NCBI RefSeq assembly: GCF_016522075.1
Contig: NZ_JAEHFW010000002.1
Location: 434,001-498,000, forward strand
Direction of reading: 5' to 3'
Source: Mucilaginibacter segetis
GTDB taxonomy: Bacteria > Bacteroidota > Bacteroidia > Sphingobacteriales > Sphingobacteriaceae
DNA length: 64,000 nt
Shown here: positions 62,901-64,000 of the stretch, in pieces
How positions within the stretch are numbered: the first letter of the stretch is position 1
How the letters are laid out: each line of letters starts with the position of its first letter
Made by a program: the position numbers and the translations under genes
The notes under the pieces: generated by a model
Database searches by the model: none
What the model saw: the letters and a program-made list of their open reading frames with translations, nothing else
Told to the model about the DNA's origin: nothing

Positions 62901-63658
62901 CTTACTATATAGAAGCTATGGCTTCCGGTGAGGCGCGACATTTTGAGGATTATTATACCGTTGGTAAAAGATGGTATGATGTGAGCGTTTATCCTTTAGA
63001 AGATGGTTTATCTGTGTTTTTCAAAGATATTACCGCTCGCAAGAATACGGAACGTGATTTAGAAATTTCACATCAGCGATATAGCGACCTATTCCAGCTG
63101 AGCCCTTTGCCAAAATTCGTATTTGATGCTGATACACTTGCCTACCTTGATGTTAATCGTGCGGCGGTGCAGCATTACGGGTATAGCCGCGAGGAATTTC
63201 TGAAGATGACATTACGTGATATACGTCCGGAGAGTGAAGTCGCACGATTAGAAACCGTCGTAAAAAATACCGATCGCGCAGCTTATTTATATCAAGCCGG
63301 CGTTTTTACGCACCGTAAAAAGAACGGGGAATTGATCCAGGTGGAAATTACAAGCAGTGCTTTAAATTACGATGGCCGGCCGGCTCGAATTGCACTTGCG
63401 GCAGATGTAACTGAACGTGTAAGACATCTTGAAGCAATAGAACAACAAAATAAAAAATTGCGTGAGATCTCCTGGATGCAATCACATGTAATACGCGCCC
63501 CCCTATGTCGTATTATGGGCTTAGTTGGGTTGATGCGCAATGTACCAGAGGGGGATGAATTGAGGGAAATCATGCAGTATATTGAACTTTCGGCAAATGA
63601 GCTTGATGAGGTGATCCGCGCGATTACACAAAGCGCCACTAACCTTGGGGAGAGTTAA
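59984..63658 (+). CDS. Multi-PAS/GAF sensor protein ending in a DHp domain (no CA domain)
   Basis: 1224 residues. I count about eight PAS-like modules and one GAF domain: PAS (about 20-110, 140-255, 265-385, 395-505), GAF (about 525-670), then PAS (about 675-790, 795-910, 915-1030, 1035-1155). The C-terminal 65 residues form a dimerisation/H-box segment, LREISWMQSHVIRAPLCRIM, with the phosphorylatable His, but the protein stops without any HATPase domain. It has no membrane segment. I chose ATG 59984 (MCAQKQ); the longer ORF uses TTG. It may act as a dimeric scaffold or phospho-acceptor. By eye its composition is more GC-rich than its neighbours. Confidence 0.85.
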   Translation: MCAQKQSPGECLFDLFSAGITDQAICMVDERGIVSAWNAGAANFYGYAADDIVGVSANCLLGGIEVLPYLQQAFAAGSYNLESKTYKKDGSWFPAYLTFQPLYQEKLLTGYGFTAQSLAYTQKIAYRFDEAEEIKKNPGLYQRLIEHSYSGITLFDADLNFIYRSPSAARITGFNDQGRADITFNDIIHPADRNRVKTLLDDLKKTPGASITCRLRSRHYDGHFIDLEGVFTNWLHAPDIGAIVLNFRDITEHQLTENVLNQTIAELSDYKYALDAAAIVAITDQKGIIRYANKNFSTISGYTQQELIGQDHRIVNSGYHDKAFMRTLWRTISKGDIWEGDLCNRRKDGTLYWVATTIVPFLNTQGKPYQYLAIRYDRTEARYSKEELMQKNRQIGNLLESINDGFIALDRELRYTYVNRRTCEMVGMSSAAMLGRKMWDIFPDAVGSATWRAVEQALATGLPVSNEDHYPPLGLWQENHIYPNEQGLSIFINDITWRKQEEAQKDLLADVSQIFRQPLKLSALMQEVMERLISLNNDFCLVETWLLSRDSQRLVLSAQTAANKLMVGFFNDHAELRQLKAGQGLPGNAWLEGGVTFWTNLDHHPNFLRREAAAKAGLQSAFGVPLRHGGQLVGILLLGQSCVERPDLLDDKLLIRLGDHLGTEISRRQLENDLQNIFEAAPDIICIVGTDRYFKKVNPAMCAMLGYSDAELRKMSIDALVHPDDLAESQARMRRFINGELQTVYFENRYQSRSGRIIDLAWTAAKSKEEGILFCVARNISGQKELERLLNKASELARIGSWEIKSSGDPVFWSQITADILEVEPNFRPARGNAALFYTGDDLAKLNEALQSVSRGGPPFDLELELVTARQNRRWVRVLGEAEFEGECCSRVYGSIQDIDVRKRAELAANRFLSERNSILESIGDAFFSVDSNWIVQYWNHVAEQNLNTPKESIVGKNLWSVFDSAKDSPAYTYYIEAMASGEARHFEDYYTVGKRWYDVSVYPLEDGLSVFFKDITARKNTERDLEISHQRYSDLFQLSPLPKFVFDADTLAYLDVNRAAVQHYGYSREEFLKMTLRDIRPESEVARLETVVKNTDRAAYLYQAGVFTHRKKNGELIQVEITSSALNYDGRPARIALAADVTERVRHLEAIEQQNKKLREISWMQSHVIRAPLCRIMGLVGLMRNVPEGDELREIMQYIELSANELDEVIRAITQSATNLGES

Positions 63659-63848
63659 AAGCTTCGCTAATTATAGTATAATTGTTTTATTATATAGACC
63701 CATTGAGATTCAACTTTTCGGACGGGGATTATACCTAACGAAAGTTAATTCCGGTTTCTTCAAATGGTTAACGCCATGGGACACTGTAAAAACTGTACAT
63801 CATTTGAATTATGAACACTGATAATATTTCGGAGTTTTGAATATAAAA
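63659..63848. other. Intergenic region after the PAS sensor
   Basis: Beyond an AU-rich hairpin candidate near 63670-63685 I see no ORF, promoter or repeat. It separates the PAS sensor from the hairpin/tRNA-like segment. Confidence 0.5.
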
Positions 63849-63879
63849 AAAGCGCTTAGACCAGTAATCTAAGCGCTTT
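63849..63879 (-). terminator. Terminator hairpin of a minus-strand transcript (tRNA-like fragment)
   Basis: Perfect 12-bp stem AAAGCGCTTAGA (63849-63860) / TCTAAGCGCTTT (63868-63879), 7-nt loop, with an A run to the left that becomes a U run on the minus strand. It is placed as the terminator of whatever minus-strand RNA ends at the tRNA-like segment 63903-63915. Confidence 0.7.
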
Positions 63880-63902
63880 GATGTGCCTCGCGGCTCTTTT
63901 TG

Positions 63903-63932
63903 CGGAATGGACGGGTCATGAACATCGTTCAT
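63903..63932 (-). other. Possible tRNA-Asp 3'-end fragment with adjacent inverted repeat
   Basis: On the minus strand, CCCGTCCATTCCG looks like the 3' T-stem, acceptor and discriminator G of a Bacteroidota tRNA-Asp, but the rest of the tRNA is absent. It is replaced by ATGAAC-ATC-GTTCAT (63918-63932). This is the structure expected at the far end of an element integrated into a tRNA-Asp gene. The identification rests on 13 nt and recall of tRNA-Asp. Confidence 0.4.
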
Positions 63933-64000
63933 AACTGTCTATATATCACATATTTATATTTTCAAATAATCAACTACTTTACGAATCACGCAATGGATAA

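Noticed and set aside
63849-63915. Complete tRNA gene at the right end
   Set aside because: Only about 13 nt resemble a tRNA 3' end; D-arm, anticodon arm and 5' acceptor are missing, so no functional tRNA is called.
1-64000. CRISPR array, prophage or insertion sequence
   Set aside because: No regular spacer-repeat array, transposase, integrase or phage structural gene was seen in any frame within the window.

Overview
The window is chromosomal DNA of a Bacteroidota bacterium, most likely Sphingobacteriaceae (Mucilaginibacter/Pedobacter-like). The evidence is gliding lipoprotein GldH, many Bacteroidota-restricted families (DUF3078, DUF4175, DUF4199, DUF5916), Q/S-C lipoboxes (AQSC, VQSC, LFGC), AT-rich spacers, and repeated matches to the Bacteroidota promoter box TAnnTTTG instead of sigma70-type -10 boxes. 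Most of the window is ordinary, densely packed core genome without IS elements, prophage or CRISPR. The right end (about 59.5-64 kb) looks more accessory.

Layout. 0-8.8 kb: small membrane proteins (DUF2752, DUF4199), mfd, hpt, an M16 protease, def, a carboxypeptidase-regulatory-like protein, and the Fe-S pair NifU-like/ApbC. 8.9-19.7 kb: an AsmA-like/GT51 fusion, a nitroreductase, a CheY-like protein, NHEJ ligase LigD, TMEM220- and VOC-family proteins, a DPP4-like S9 peptidase, and ffh. 19.8-30.9 kb: a DUF5916 barrel protein, an OmpR/histidine kinase pair divergent from a TlpA-DUF3738 fusion, DUF3078, a second carboxypeptidase-regulatory-like protein, two tandem GH73 glucosaminidases, an O-methyltransferase and nadA. 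31.3-46.6 kb: nadB, tRNA-Gly, a gamma carbonic anhydrase, an Ig-like lipoprotein, mnmG with two parS-like palindromes, a CBU_0592-like gene, an ABC-F ATPase, a TIP30-like protein, an Mla-type lipid transporter operon, a DRGH nuclease, thiL and rmuC. 46.8-59.4 kb: a TPR protein, the gldH-ricT-holB operon, ruvX, a glutathione peroxidase, the operon DUF4175/HATPase/ybeY, marR-MFS, tRNA-Pro and an OmpA lipoprotein. 59.6-64 kb: a small orphan ORF, a very large PAS/GAF sensor that stops after its DHp domain, and a hairpin followed by what looks like the 3' end of a tRNA-Asp gene.

Genes that work together: nadA/nadB (NAD de novo synthesis, divergent), nfu/apbC (Fe-S maturation), mlaE-F-D (lipid transport), holB/ricT/gldH (conserved Bacteroidota order), the histidine kinase with its response regulator, and marR with its MFS exporter.

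The points most worth a second look are: the parS doublet at mnmG; a set of TAnnTTTG boxes placed exactly 4 nt before ATG, which predicts leaderless mRNAs, including an 18-codon leader ORF coupled to ruvX; the AsmA-GT51 fusion; the catalytic-domain-less PAS kinase; and the possible tRNA-Asp attachment-site scar predicting an integrated element just beyond position 63,915. No clearly new multi-gene system was identified.
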